Source: Roseomonas sp. GC11
GTDB taxonomy: Bacteria > Pseudomonadota > Alphaproteobacteria > Acetobacterales > Acetobacteraceae
Reading direction: 5' to 3'
Length of the DNA: 42,972 nt
NCBI RefSeq assembly: GCF_024437745.1
Contig: NZ_JANFNY010000041.1
Location: forward strand, 1-42,972
Made by a program: the position numbers and the translations under genes. The notes below the pieces were generated by a model that ran no database searches, was not told where the DNA came from, and saw nothing but the letters and a program-made list of their open reading frames with translations. Below are positions 11,931 through 20,492 of the stretch, piece after piece (the stretch's first letter is position 1; the number at the start of each line of letters is the position of its first letter).

Positions 11931-12020
11931 TTTTTTCAGTTGGCGTCCTGCCTCGGACCTGAGGCGGGGCGCCGGCTGGCAAAGTCTTTTTGCTTCTTTT
12001 TCTTCAGAAAAAGAAGATTT
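11931..12020 (-). repeat. A/T-rich hairpin repeat with G/C hairpin, copy C (truncated composite)
   Basis: Read on the minus strand: CTTCTTTTTC, loop, GAAAAAGAAG (plus-strand 11993-12016), then CAAAAAGACTTT, then a G/C stem (11942-11973), then AACTGAAAAAAAG, which looks like the start of a second arm. The order matches the element at 34936-35062 with the second arm cut short. The CTTC/GAAG closing pairs are a compensatory variant of GTTC/GAAC. It follows grxD. Confidence 0.7.
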
Positions 12021-12094
12021 CTTCCTGTTACTTTATTTCTCCTCCTGCATTCCCCTTATCTTCCTTCCCAAGGAAAGTTCCCGGGGATGACATC

Positions 12095-12865
12095 ATGACC
12101 AGCCATAAACTGCGCACCCTGCTGAATCTGCTGCTGCCGCTGGCGCAGCCGGTGGTGGGGGCGATGGCGCCGCTGTTCGGCATTGGCCACACCCAGGCGG
12201 AGATGTCCGCCCGCAGCCAGACGCCCGTGGTGCCGCAGGGCTATGCCTTTTCCATCTGGGGCCTGCTGTTCACGCTGAGCATTGTGTGGGGCATCTGGCA
12301 GGCGCTGCCGGCGGGGCGGGATACACTGGCGGCGCGGCGGCTGGGCTGGCCGCTGGCGGGGGCCTTCGCCGCCTCCATCCTGTGGATGGTGCTGAGCCAG
12401 CTCACCGAGAATGGCTGGCACCTGGTGCTGGTGATCCTGCTGGTGCTGGCGGCCAGCCTGGCGGCTTTCTTCCTGGAGCTGCGCCTGCCGCGGGAGGGTG
12501 CGGCGCAATCCTGGCTGATCCACCCGCTGGTGGGGCTGCTGGCGGGGTGGGTCTCGGTGGCGACATTTGCCAATATCGCCGGGGCGGCGCGCATCCACGG
12601 GCTGTTCCCGGCCGATGGGCTGGGGGCCACGCTGGCGGCGGTTCTGGTGCTGCTGGCGGCGGGCGGACTGACGCTCGGGGTGCTGTGGGTGGCGCGCGGG
12701 GCGCTGTGGTATGCGGCGGCCGTGGCCTGGGCGCTGCTGGCCATCCTCTATGCCAACACCGCCGGCCGGTCCTTCGATCCGGGCGTGGCGCTGGCGGCGG
12801 GCGCGCTGCTGGCCGTGGTGCTGGCCATGGCGTGGCAGCGGCGCCGGCTGCGCGCCGCCGCCTGA
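12095..12865 (+). CDS. TspO/MBR-related integral membrane protein
   Basis: 256 aa, very hydrophobic, with about six or seven membrane helices. The stretch VVPQGYAFSIWGLLFTLSIVWGIWQ (about 45-69) matches the P-x-YAFSIWG hallmark of TspO-type tryptophan-rich sensory proteins. The protein is longer than the canonical five-helix TspO of about 160 aa, so it belongs to the extended bacterial relatives, whose ligand is unknown. TspO proteins bind porphyrins and regulate pigment or stress responses; that role is not proven here. ATG at 12095 was chosen because it begins just before the first hydrophobic segment and follows GGGG. It ends 21 bases before a convergent gene. Confidence 0.75.
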   Translation: MTSHKLRTLLNLLLPLAQPVVGAMAPLFGIGHTQAEMSARSQTPVVPQGYAFSIWGLLFTLSIVWGIWQALPAGRDTLAARRLGWPLAGAFAASILWMVLSQLTENGWHLVLVILLVLAASLAAFFLELRLPREGAAQSWLIHPLVGLLAGWVSVATFANIAGAARIHGLFPADGLGATLAAVLVLLAAGGLTLGVLWVARGALWYAAAVAWALLAILYANTAGRSFDPGVALAAGALLAVVLAMAWQRRRLRAAA

Positions 12866-12886
12866 GGGCCGCCTCCCCCGCCGGCC

Positions 12887-14329
12887 TCAGCCGCGCCGGC
12901 GGATCACCAGCCCGATGGAGGTGGTGACGTAGCGCTGCAGATCCAGCTTCAGATGCGCGCCCTGGGGGTTGGGCAGGTAGGGTGGCAGGTCGATCACCTC
13001 ATCCAGCTCATGCCCGCCGGGCCAGAGGTTGAGCGGCCAGACCTCATGCCCGGCGGCGACCATGCGGGCCAGGAACTCCTCGATATCCACCTTGCGGAAG
13101 AGGCTGCATTCCGGCGTCTGCAGGGTGACGCCATTGGAGAGCAGGTTGAACTCCGTGGTGTGGACGGCGATGCCACCGGGGCGCAGGCAGCCCAGGCTGG
13201 CCTCGATGAAATCCAGCCCGTGGCGCAGCGAGCCGAGATGCTCCAGCGAGCAGGCGGACCAGGTGACATCGAAGCCCGCCAGATCCGGCGGGATGGCGTT
13301 CATGTCCACCGCGCGGTGGGTGACGCGCTGGCGGAACAGATCCGCCGGCAGCAGCTTCGGGCGGTGAAGCTGCATGACATCGTGGCTGTGCTGCTGGGTG
13401 CTGGCCCAGCCCTGGCTGGCCATCAGTTCCGGCGGGGCGTCGGTGGCGAGGACGGAGAGGCCCTGCGCCGCCAGGGCGGAGGGCAGTGGCTCCACCCCTG
13501 TGCCGAAGCCGAGGGCGCGCAGGCCGGGGCGCAGCATTCCGGCGGCCTCGATGGCGGCCAGGATGTAGCAGAACTCCCAGATCTTGCGGTGGCGCCGGGG
13601 GGATGGCGGGATGCCGAGCATGGCGCTCAGCCGGGCGAAGGCGGGCTCGCTGAACTGCTCGGCGGTGCAGAGCTGGGAGACGGGGCGCGCCAGGCTGGGC
13701 GGGGCGAAGCGCCACGGCAGGGCCGGGTCCGCCGGTGGCCGCAGCAGGAAGAGCGGCATGCTGTATTCGGTGCTGGAGGGCCGTGGCGGGGCGGCGGCAC
13801 TGGCGGGCAGCGCCGCCTGCGGGAGCGGCTGCACCCGGCACAGGGTGCGGCCGAGGCGCCAGACGAGGCGGCGCAGCCGCCCCGGCAGGCCGGGGATGGG
13901 CATGTCCTGCGCCTGCACCAGCCGACGGACGCGGCGGTGATAGGCGCGCAGATGCGGGGTGCGGCGCAGGGCGGGCAGGCCCGCACGCCGGGGCCGGCGG
14001 AACCAGACAACGAAGACGTCATTGGCGAAGACGGGATAGGCGCGGTCGGGCAGCGCCTCCCAGAAGAGCAGGTTATGCGGCGCGATCTCCCCCTTGTGGC
14101 AGACCACCCAGTGATAGGCGGTATCGGCCTCGCCCGGCTCCGCCTCGACGAGGACGCCGGCGGGGAGGGCGGGCCAGAACTGGAGGGGGGCCAGCACCCT
14201 CTCACCGGGCCGGATATGGATGGCGAGCAGATCAGCGACTGCCTGCCAGGCCGGATCCAGCGCGAGCGGCGGGGGCTCCGGCTGGGTGGCCGGCGTCAGA
14301 ACCTCCGGGGCGAGCAGGGCTTCAGGCAT
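12887..14329 (-). CDS. SAM-dependent methyltransferase with a long N-terminal extension
   Basis: 480 aa. The C-terminal half holds a class I methyltransferase fold: motif I ALGFGTGVEPLPSALAAQG (272-290), acidic strand end LATDAPPE, VTWSACSLEHLGS (356-367) as motif II/III, and LRPGGIAVHTTEF after it. The N-terminal 200 residues are not recognised; they contain HWVVCHKGEIAPHNLLFW (73-90) and basic HLRAYHRRVRRLV segments. The substrate cannot be read from the sequence. SAM-binding with LEHL is common in enzymes modifying small molecules or polysaccharide precursors. A 10-base direct repeat at 14356-14376 lies just upstream. Confidence 0.8.
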   Translation of the reverse strand: MPEALLAPEVLTPATQPEPPPLALDPAWQAVADLLAIHIRPGERVLAPLQFWPALPAGVLVEAEPGEADTAYHWVVCHKGEIAPHNLLFWEALPDRAYPVFANDVFVVWFRRPRRAGLPALRRTPHLRAYHRRVRRLVQAQDMPIPGLPGRLRRLVWRLGRTLCRVQPLPQAALPASAAAPPRPSSTEYSMPLFLLRPPADPALPWRFAPPSLARPVSQLCTAEQFSEPAFARLSAMLGIPPSPRRHRKIWEFCYILAAIEAAGMLRPGLRALGFGTGVEPLPSALAAQGLSVLATDAPPELMASQGWASTQQHSHDVMQLHRPKLLPADLFRQRVTHRAVDMNAIPPDLAGFDVTWSACSLEHLGSLRHGLDFIEASLGCLRPGGIAVHTTEFNLLSNGVTLQTPECSLFRKVDIEEFLARMVAAGHEVWPLNLWPGGHELDEVIDLPPYLPNPQGAHLKLDLQRYVTTSIGLVIRRRG

Positions 14330-14355
14330 GGCGGCATCCCCCGCAGCATTGTTCC

Positions 14356-14376
14356 GAAATCATACTGAAATCATAC
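14356..14376 (-). promoter_or_regulatory. Direct repeat upstream of the methyltransferase
   Basis: GAAATCATAC occurs twice with one T between, 27 bases before the methyltransferase start. On the minus strand each copy reads GTATGATTTC and contains a TATGAT that could serve as a -10 box. Possible promoter or operator. The rest of 14377-14574 shows no gene. Confidence 0.35.
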
Positions 14377-14574
14377 CCCCATGCCAGCATGGCGGCCACG
14401 GCGCGTCACAGGCGCACGGTTTTTTTGTGGCTTCGCCGGCTTTCGGACGGGCAGCGGGAAAGCCGCCCGGGGGCGGCGGGGCGGGATTGCCGCCTGGCGG
14501 CTTCAGCCAGAGGCAGGGGAGCAAAGCACGGCCATCCCCGCATCAGGAGGCGTGTTCCGCCGGGAAGAAGCCCG

Positions 14575-15090
14575 CTATCTGGCGCACGCGACGGCCAGTT
14601 TTGAGGCCCCGATTGTCCCTGGCGCCGGGTTTTCCCAGGGCGCCCGCCAATTTTCATTGTCGGACCTGATAATTTTCCCGGCGCCGGAAATTTCTTCAAA
14701 ATAAACAGTCGATATAAAGCGGTATTTATTTGAAGAACAATCATAATCCATCAAAGATCGCGTGCTTTTTTGCCCATAACTTCCGTTATTTTCTCTCGTG
14801 TAATTCACGATCACCCAGACCCGAGCAATATTCCCCTCGATATGTCTGGTAGGCAGATGCATCCAATGCAAAAATTTTTCATTCCAACCGCCCATCACCC
14901 ACCCACTTCCAGGCGCCTCATAAGCAGGGTCCGGGGAAGGCATGGGCGGCAGCACAGGCTCAGGCCTGGGTTGGGCCGCGACCCTGGGTGCGGAGGCCGG
15001 CACCTGAGGCTGAACGCAGCCTGACACGGCGACCAGTCCCGCGGCCGCCAGGGCGGCCCGGACATGCCGCCACCCGACAACAGGCTTCAT
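14575..15090 (-). CDS. Lipoprotein with a surface-adhesin E-like domain
   Basis: 171 aa from the ATG at 15090-15088 (MKPVVGWRHVRAALAAAGL). A lipobox LVAVSGC (about residues 19-25) gives a lipid-anchored mature protein with Cys25 as first residue. A Pro/Ala-rich linker follows, then GSGWVMGGWNEKFLHWMHLP and IARVWVIVNYTRENNGSYGQ, and MDYDCSSNKYRFISTVYF. The pattern of valine-rich strand, Ser-rich turn, DYDC and a further strand resembles the surface-adhesin E/CNP1-like lipoprotein domain. The domain half (about 14600-14900) is clearly A/T-richer than the signal half and the flanking genes, suggesting transfer or relaxed selection. An in-frame start 42 bases upstream is possible but less signal-like. 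Confidence 0.7.
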   Translation of the reverse strand: MKPVVGWRHVRAALAAAGLVAVSGCVQPQVPASAPRVAAQPRPEPVLPPMPSPDPAYEAPGSGWVMGGWNEKFLHWMHLPTRHIEGNIARVWVIVNYTRENNGSYGQKSTRSLMDYDCSSNKYRFISTVYFEEISGAGKIIRSDNENWRAPWENPAPGTIGASKLAVACAR

Positions 15091-15477
15091 CCGCACCCCC
15101 AATCGCTGCGCTTGCGGTTCTTTTCCAGGCAACGGGATGCAGGCGTCAAGACCGCGATCGGGCAGAAAGCCAGCCCCGGACGCTCCGCGCCTTCAGCACG
15201 AACCCTGAAGCTGTCGCACATGGCCGAGGGCGACGGCGAAGGCTCGGGCAGGAGCCAGAGGGCAAGGCGGCAAAGGGGAGCGCGACCACAAAAACCGACC
15301 GGGGGCAGAGGGGTAAAACCCGCCGACAACGCTCGCCGGATGGGGTCTCAGATTTTTGCGCCCAATCTGGGGGCACTCTTCACCGCGCAGCTTGGGCGGC
15401 TGAAGAGGCGGCGCCTCGCAACAATGTCGCGGGAGACCGCCGGGGGATCGACGCCGAAGCGGTTCCCCCCATCATTG
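15091..15477. other. Non-coding gap between lipoprotein gene and rpsD
   Basis: No supported gene on either strand. Several open frames run through it but none shows a recognisable domain or ribosome site. It is expected to hold the lipoprotein promoter. Confidence 0.5.
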
Positions 15478-15479
15478 AA

Positions 15480-15504
15480 AAGGCGGGGCTTTTGGCCCCG
15501 CCTT
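15480..15504 (-). terminator. rpsD terminator
   Basis: AAGGCGGGGC (15480-15489), loop TTTTG, GCCCCGCCTT (15495-15504), 8 bases after the rpsD stop; on the minus strand it runs into TTTCAATG. A strong stem with a short U-rich tail is a typical intrinsic terminator. Confidence 0.8.
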
Positions 15505-15512
15505 CGTCAGCT

Positions 15513-16130
15513 TCAGCGCGAGTAGAACTCGACGACCAGGTTGGGCTCCATCTGCACCGGGTAGGGCACGTCCGAGAGCTTCGGGGCGCGCAGGAAGCGG
15601 CCCTTCATCTGGCGGTGGTCGACCTCGAGGTACTCCGGCACCTCACGCTCGCCGGACTGGGCGGCGTCGAGGACGGCGACGAGCTGCTTCGACTTCTCCT
15701 TGACCTCGATGACGTCGTTGTCCTTGACGAGGTAGGAGGGGATGTTGACGCGCTTGCCATTGACCGTGATGTGGCCATGGTTGACGAACTGGCGGGCCGC
15801 GAAGGGGGTCACCGCCAGCTTCAGGCGATAGACCACAGCGTCCAGGCGGCGCTCCAGGATCTCGATCAGGTTCTCGGAGGTGTCGCCCTTGCGGCGCACG
15901 GCCTCCTCGTAATACTTGCGGAACTGCTTCTCGCCGATGTTGCCGTAGTAGCCCTTCAGCTTCTGCTTCGCCATCAGCTGAACGCCGAAGTCGGTCGGCT
16001 TCTGCTTGCGGCGCTGGCCGTGCTGGCCGGGGCCATACTCACGCTTGGCGACCGGGGACTTCGCACGGCCCCACAGGTTCACGCCAAGGCGGCGGTTGAT
16101 CTTGTACTTGCTTTCCGCGCGCTTCGTCAT
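15513..16130 (-). CDS. rpsD: Small ribosomal subunit protein uS4
   Basis: 205 aa. S4 is a primary 16S rRNA-binding protein of the 30S body and, in many bacteria, a translational autoregulator. Features are [42 protein letters not shown] and [20 protein letters not shown], followed by the S4 RNA-binding domain (about 95-155: [39 protein letters not shown]). The zinc-binding cysteines of some orthologues are absent, as in other alphaproteobacteria. It stands alone, away from the alpha operon, which is usual in this class. AAGGAG sits before the ATG, and the terminator follows directly. Confidence 0.98.
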   Translation of the reverse strand: MTKRAESKYKINRRLGVNLWGRAKSPVAKREYGPGQHGQRRKQKPTDFGVQLMAKQKLKGYYGNIGEKQFRKYYEEAVRRKGDTSENLIEILERRLDAVVYRLKLAVTPFAARQFVNHGHITVNGKRVNIPSYLVKDNDVIEVKEKSKQLVAVLDAAQSGEREVPEYLEVDHRQMKGRFLRAPKLSDVPYPVQMEPNLVVEFYSR

Positions 16131-16314
16131 GCGGCGGGCTCCTTCTTGTTGTGCGGACCGTTCGGGTTCCGCTGGTGTCCCGGTAGTCCCAGGGCGATCA
16201 TGCCAAGGGCGTGGCTCAGGCGTGCCTGGACCCGCTTTCCCGGAAGGGTGGGCGGCTTTAGCGCCCGTGCTGGCGGCTTGTCAAACCCTCGCGCGCTGCC
16301 TACTCGCTCTTCTC

Positions 16315-16530
16315 ATGGTGAATCGCGCGGACATCCTGGTTCTGGGCCTGAAGGCCGGCGTCATGGGCAGCCTGATCGGCGGGTTGATGCTGGGCATCGG
16401 CCTGGGGCTGGTGGTGAATGGGGTGCATGCCGCCTGGGTGCTGGTGCTGCCGGCGGCGCCGGTGGGCGGGCTGGTGGGCTACTGGCTGGCGCGCAGGCTG
16501 GCCAGACAACTCCCCGATGGACAATTCTGA
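16315..16530 (+). CDS. Small membrane protein of unknown function
   Basis: 71 aa from ATG at 16315: MVNRADILVLGLKAGVMGSL. Two glycine-rich hydrophobic segments (about 15-36 and 39-58) separated by VNGVHA, ending in a basic tail YWLARRLARQLPDGQF. No family recognised. The gene has a plausible composition but no strong ribosome site, so it is moderately supported; it could be a chance frame in G/C-rich DNA. Confidence 0.5.
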   Translation: MVNRADILVLGLKAGVMGSLIGGLMLGIGLGLVVNGVHAAWVLVLPAAPVGGLVGYWLARRLARQLPDGQF

Positions 16531-16844
16531 GGGGGCTGCCTGGGAACGGGCGGCGCGCGCCTGAGAGGGCCTTTCCCGCTTCTCTGCAGCCATGTGGCCA
16601 CGCAGCGGCCAAAGGCCTGTGGAAGCTCTCTCCTTTGGATTTCCCCGCTGAAGATCGGGGGCAGCCGCCCCCATTCCCCTGCCCAAGGGAAATAAAGAGA
16701 GTCGCTTGAGGGGGAGGACAAAGCCCCCCCTCGAAACCAGCCGGGGCCAGAATTCTGTAGTGCCCCTGAGAGAGCTTCTTGCCCTGGCGGGAAAATCCGC
16801 AGGCCTTACTGGCGGCCTGGCCCCGCAGGGCTGGCCAGAAAGCG
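16531..16844. other. Gap with G/C hairpins, no gene seen
   Basis: No supported coding region. Hairpins GGGGGCAGCCGCCCCC near 16659 and TTGAGGGGG/CCCCCCCTCGA near 16706-16736 resemble the palindromic spacer sequences elsewhere in the window (for example 2461-2485). It lies beyond the 3' end of the HxlR gene and of the small membrane gene, so termination is plausible. Confidence 0.4.
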
Positions 16845-17195
16845 TCAGGCGGCCCGTGCCACGCCGCGCGCCAGCCAGGCGCTCCCCCACACCCGCAGCG
16901 CCACCACCACCGGCCGCAGGCTCTCCCCGGTCGGCGTCAATGCGTAGTCCACGCGCAGCGGCACCGCGGCCTGCACCGTGCGGGTCAGCAGCCCGGCCTC
17001 CTCCAGTTCGCGCAGCTGTTTGGTCAGCATGCGCTGGGAGACACCGGGCAGGCGGCGGCGCAGCGTGCTGAAGCGCTGCGGCCCCTCCAGCAGGTGGTGC
17101 AGCACCAGCCCCTTCCACTTGCCGCCGATCAATTCCAGCGTCGCCTCCACCGGGCAGCCGGGGGAGCAGTCATAGGCGGTATGGGCCATGGCCAT
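16845..17195 (-). CDS. HxlR family transcriptional regulator
   Basis: 116 aa from the ATG at 17195, preceded by AAAGGGAACC. Winged helix-turn-helix of the HxlR/YodB type: CSPGCPVEATLELIGGKWKGLVLHHLLEG, FSTLRRRLPGVSQRMLTKQLRELEEAGLLTR, then the wing LRVDYALTPTGESLRPVV. Two N-terminal cysteines (Cys10, Cys14) could sense thiol-reactive or quinone-like compounds, as known for family members. It is divergent from the quinone-oxidoreductase-like gene at 17299, with 103 bases between starts, so it most likely controls that gene and itself. Confidence 0.92.
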   Translation of the reverse strand: MAMAHTAYDCSPGCPVEATLELIGGKWKGLVLHHLLEGPQRFSTLRRRLPGVSQRMLTKQLRELEEAGLLTRTVQAAVPLRVDYALTPTGESLRPVVVALRVWGSAWLARGVARAA

Positions 17196-17298
17196 GGTTC
17201 CCTTTCGGTGCCTTGGCACCAACAGCGTGCGTTCTTGCGGGGGAGGCCAGTATGGCAAACATGCCGGGCCGGATGCCACGCGCAGAAAGGATGCCACC

Positions 17299-18309
17299 AT
17301 GAAGGCCTTCGGTTACCGCCAGCCCCTGCCGATCACCGCGCCGGACGCGCTGCTGGAACTCGACCTGCCACGCCCGCAAGCACGGGGGCGCGACCTGCTG
17401 GTCGAGATCCGCGCTGTCTCAGTCAACCCGGTGGATGTGAAGCTGCGGGCCGGACGGCCGGCCCCGGAGGGCGGGGCGCGGGTGCTGGGCTATGATGCCG
17501 CCGGGGTGGTGGTCGCCACAGGGCCGGAGGCGCGGTTGTTCCGGCCGGGCGATGCTGTCTTCTATGCCGGCGACATCAACCGCCCCGGCAGCCATGCCGA
17601 GTTCCAGCTGGTTGATGAGCGTCTCGCAGGGCCGAAGCCCGCCCATCTGGACTTCGCCGCCGCCGCTGCCCTGCCGCTGACCACGCTCACCGCCTGGGAA
17701 ATGCTGTTTGACCGCTTTGGCCTGCCGCAGGGTGGGGGAAAGGGGCAGCATCTGCTGGTGGTGGGCGCCGCCGGCGGCGTCGGCTCCATCGCCCTGCAAC
17801 TGGCGCGGCAGCTGACGCAGCTTTCCATCACCGCCACCGCTTCCCGCCCTGAGACGGCGGCCTGGGTGAAGGCCCAGGGTGCCCATGCGGTGCTGGACCA
17901 CCACCAGCCGCTGGACGCGGCACTGCGCGAGGCCGGGCTGCCGGCGCCGGACCTGATCTTCGCCATCAACGGCACGGAGGGGCATTTCCCGGCCCTCGCC
18001 GCGGCGCTGGCACCGCAGGGGCGGATCGGCGTCATCGACGACCCAAAATCCCTCGATATTGGCCTGCTGAAGAGCAAGAGCGCCAGTTTCCACTGGGAAT
18101 TCATGTTCACGCGCGCTGCCTATGCCACACCGGACATGGCGCGCCAGCACGCCATCCTCGCCGAGACAGCGCGGCTGGTGGAGGCTGGCCGGCTGCGCAG
18201 CACGGTGAGCGAGGTGCTGGGGCCGATCGACCTGCCGACCCTGCGCGAGGCACATCGCCGGCTGGAGAGCGGCACCGCCCGCGGCAAGCTGGTGCTCCAG
18301 GGCTTCTGA
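17299..18309 (+). CDS. Zinc-type alcohol dehydrogenase / quinone oxidoreductase-like protein (MDR family)
   Basis: 336 aa. The N-terminal GroES-like domain shows LLVEIRAVSVNPVDVKLRAG and ARVLGYDAAGVVVATG; the Rossmann motif is VGAAGGVGSIALQLARQL (155-172). The Cys/His zinc ligands of true alcohol dehydrogenases are missing, so it belongs to the zinc-independent NAD(P)H quinone-reductase branch (adh_fam_1 type). It probably reduces quinones or activated alkenes; the substrate is not shown. GAAAGGA precedes the ATG at 17299. The HxlR gene is divergent upstream. The 3' end faces an ABC exporter gene across a hairpin. Confidence 0.9.
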   Translation: MKAFGYRQPLPITAPDALLELDLPRPQARGRDLLVEIRAVSVNPVDVKLRAGRPAPEGGARVLGYDAAGVVVATGPEARLFRPGDAVFYAGDINRPGSHAEFQLVDERLAGPKPAHLDFAAAAALPLTTLTAWEMLFDRFGLPQGGGKGQHLLVVGAAGGVGSIALQLARQLTQLSITATASRPETAAWVKAQGAHAVLDHHQPLDAALREAGLPAPDLIFAINGTEGHFPALAAALAPQGRIGVIDDPKSLDIGLLKSKSASFHWEFMFTRAAYATPDMARQHAILAETARLVEAGRLRSTVSEVLGPIDLPTLREAHRRLESGTARGKLVLQGF

Positions 18310-18416
18310 GTGACGGCTTGAGGGTTCTGTTCCGCCGCCCCGCCTCCAGGGGCGCTTCCCGGATGGGTTGCCAAAGGCCGCGGCCTGCCTTCTCGACCCG
18401 CCCTGAAAACAGCGGA

Positions 18417-18484
18417 GCCGGCGGACAGCGTCCGCCGGCCCTGACAGAACAGAAGGGGGTGCAGGGGGAATTCTTTCCCCCTGC
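18417..18484. terminator. Convergent-gene hairpins
   Basis: GCCGGCGGAC/GTCCGCCGGC (18417-18439) and GCAGGGGGAA, loop TTCT, TTCCCCCTGC (18461-18484), the second followed by CCTTTCATGCCTTTT. They lie between the ends of two convergent genes and can serve both. Confidence 0.6.
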
Positions 18485-18521
18485 CCTTTCATGCCTTTTA
18501 CCGCCTTGTATTTTTTTCCAC

Positions 18522-20318
18522 TCAGGCCGCGACCTGCAGCGCCTCGGACTGCCGCCGCACCATGTCCTGATAGGGCCCCGGCCGGCGCATCAGCAGATCC
18601 GGCGCGCCATCCTGCACGACCTGCCCGCCTTCCATGACGACGATGCGGTCGAAATTGGTCAGGGTGGCGAGGCGGTGGGCCACGGCGATGACGGTGCGGC
18701 CCTGCATCAGCCCGTCCAGCGCCTTCTGCACCTCGGCTTCCGATTCCGAGTCGAGGGCCGAGGTGGCCTCATCGAGCAGCAGGATGGGCGCGTTCTTCAG
18801 CAGGGCGCGGGCGATGGCCAGGCGCTGGCGCTGGCCGCCGGAGAGCTTGGCGCCACGGTCGCCCACGATGGTGTCGAAGCCCTCGGGCAGGGCCTCGATG
18901 AAGTCGCGGCAGCGGGCGGCCTCGGCGGCGGCCAGCACTTCCTCATCCGAGGCATCCGGCCGGGCGTAGCGGATATTCTCGAGCACGCTGCGGTGGAAGA
19001 GGGCGACATCCTGCGGCACGACGGCGATCATGTCGGACAGGCTCTCGCGCGTCGCCGCGGCGATGTCCTGCCCATCGATGGAGACGCTGCCGCCCTGCGG
19101 CGCCGCGTGGCGCTGGAGCAGGGTGAGCAGGGTGGACTTGCCGGCGCCCGAGCGGCCGACCACGCCGACCTTCTGCCCCGGCTGGATATCCAGCTCCAGC
19201 CCGCGCAGCACGGGGGCGGCATCCTCCGGCGCCGAGGGGTAGCGGAAGGTGACGTCGTGGAACACCACATGCCCGCCCTGGGCGTGCAGGCGGGTGGCGT
19301 TCTCGGCATCGGGCATGTCGTGCGGCAGCAGCAGGGCGCCGAGCGCCTCGCGCATGCGGGCGACATACTGCGTCAGGTCCACCAGGGCCATGGCGAGGTC
19401 ACGGCTGGCATGCAGGATGGTGAAGCCGAGGGTGCAGACCAGCACGATATCGCCGGTGGTGGCGCGGCCCATCTGCCACAGATGCACCACCCAGCCGAGC
19501 AGCAGGGCCGTCAGGATGGCGGTGGCGACGCCGTGGATCAGGCGCAGCTTCTCCAGGTAGCGCAGGCTGTGGCGGCGGGCGGCGGTTTCCTCGGAGAGGG
19601 CGCCGTCCAGCCGCTGGGCCTCGCGCTGGAAGGCGCCGAAGGCGCGCACCAGGGAGAAGTTCTGCACCACGTCCACGATCTGCCCGTCCACCGTGGCGGC
19701 GCGGCTGGCGAAGCCGTCATGCAGGGGCTCGCCCTTGCGGGCCAGCCAGGTGACGCCGATGGCGAGGCCCGCGGCCACCGCCACGAGGCAGCCGGCCATC
19801 ATCGCGTCCACGCTGGCGAGGAAGCCGATGGCGAGCGCCACGGCGACGGCGGGCGGCACGGTGTGCCAGGTGAAGTTCTGCAGCAGGGTGAAGCCCGCCG
19901 TGCCGGTGGCGCTGATGCGCGCGGCCAGGGTGCCGGCGGAGCGGTTGGCGAAGAAGCCCGGGGAGTGGCCGGCGAGGTGGCGGAACAGCTCCGCCCGCAT
20001 GGCGGCGGTGACGCGGGGGAAGCGGTCCGCCGCGATCCAGCCGCCGACGCGCCAGAGCATGTTATCGGCCGCGATGATGCCGGCGAGGATGGCGAAGGCC
20101 GTCCACACCGCCGCCGCCGTGGCGTTCTGCGCCCCGGTGGCGAGGGTGTCGATCAGGTGCTTCACGGCGTAGTTGGAGCCGACGGAGCAGCCCACCGCCC
20201 CCAGCACCGCCAGCATGATGGCGGCATGGCTGGCCGCCCAGGGGCGGATATGGCGGAACAGGAAGCCGATCGGGCGGCGCGCGAGGCGCAGCAGGGCGTC
20301 GGTCTCGGCCTGGGGCAT
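18522..20318 (-). CDS. ABC transporter, fused permease and ATP-binding protein (exporter type)
   Basis: 598 aa from ATG at 20318, which lies 10 bases after AAGGAGG; an upstream ATG at 20351 lacks such a site. Six-helix type I exporter membrane domain (to about 330): HAAIMLAVLGAVGCSV, VWTAFAILAGIIAADN, VAVALAIGFLASV and ILTALLLGWVVHLW are among the helices. Nucleotide-binding domain: Walker A GRSGAGKST (388-396), signature LSGGQ (491-495), Walker B ILLLDEATS (511-519), then the His switch in IAVAHRLATL. The half-size protein should homodimerise. The substrate is unknown; MsbA-like lipid or drug export is typical of the family. No partner gene is adjacent on this strand. Confidence 0.92.
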   Translation of the reverse strand: MPQAETDALLRLARRPIGFLFRHIRPWAASHAAIMLAVLGAVGCSVGSNYAVKHLIDTLATGAQNATAAAVWTAFAILAGIIAADNMLWRVGGWIAADRFPRVTAAMRAELFRHLAGHSPGFFANRSAGTLAARISATGTAGFTLLQNFTWHTVPPAVAVALAIGFLASVDAMMAGCLVAVAAGLAIGVTWLARKGEPLHDGFASRAATVDGQIVDVVQNFSLVRAFGAFQREAQRLDGALSEETAARRHSLRYLEKLRLIHGVATAILTALLLGWVVHLWQMGRATTGDIVLVCTLGFTILHASRDLAMALVDLTQYVARMREALGALLLPHDMPDAENATRLHAQGGHVVFHDVTFRYPSAPEDAAPVLRGLELDIQPGQKVGVVGRSGAGKSTLLTLLQRHAAPQGGSVSIDGQDIAAATRESLSDMIAVVPQDVALFHRSVLENIRYARPDASDEEVLAAAEAARCRDFIEALPEGFDTIVGDRGAKLSGGQRQRLAIARALLKNAPILLLDEATSALDSESEAEVQKALDGLMQGRTVIAVAHRLATLTNFDRIVVMEGGQVVQDGAPDLLMRRPGPYQDMVRRQSEALQVAA

Positions 20319-20492
20319 GGGGCGGGTCGCCTCCTTCAGTCTCCGGTGCACATGCGCGTGATGGCACGCCGCATCCGCGTTGATGGGGAGAGAACACCCG
20401 CATCAAGACGAAATCGTGGCGATGTTTGCCCAAGCGGCTCCTCAATCGGCTGCGATGGTGCGGGCATGGACAGCAACGGAGACCGGACCCCG

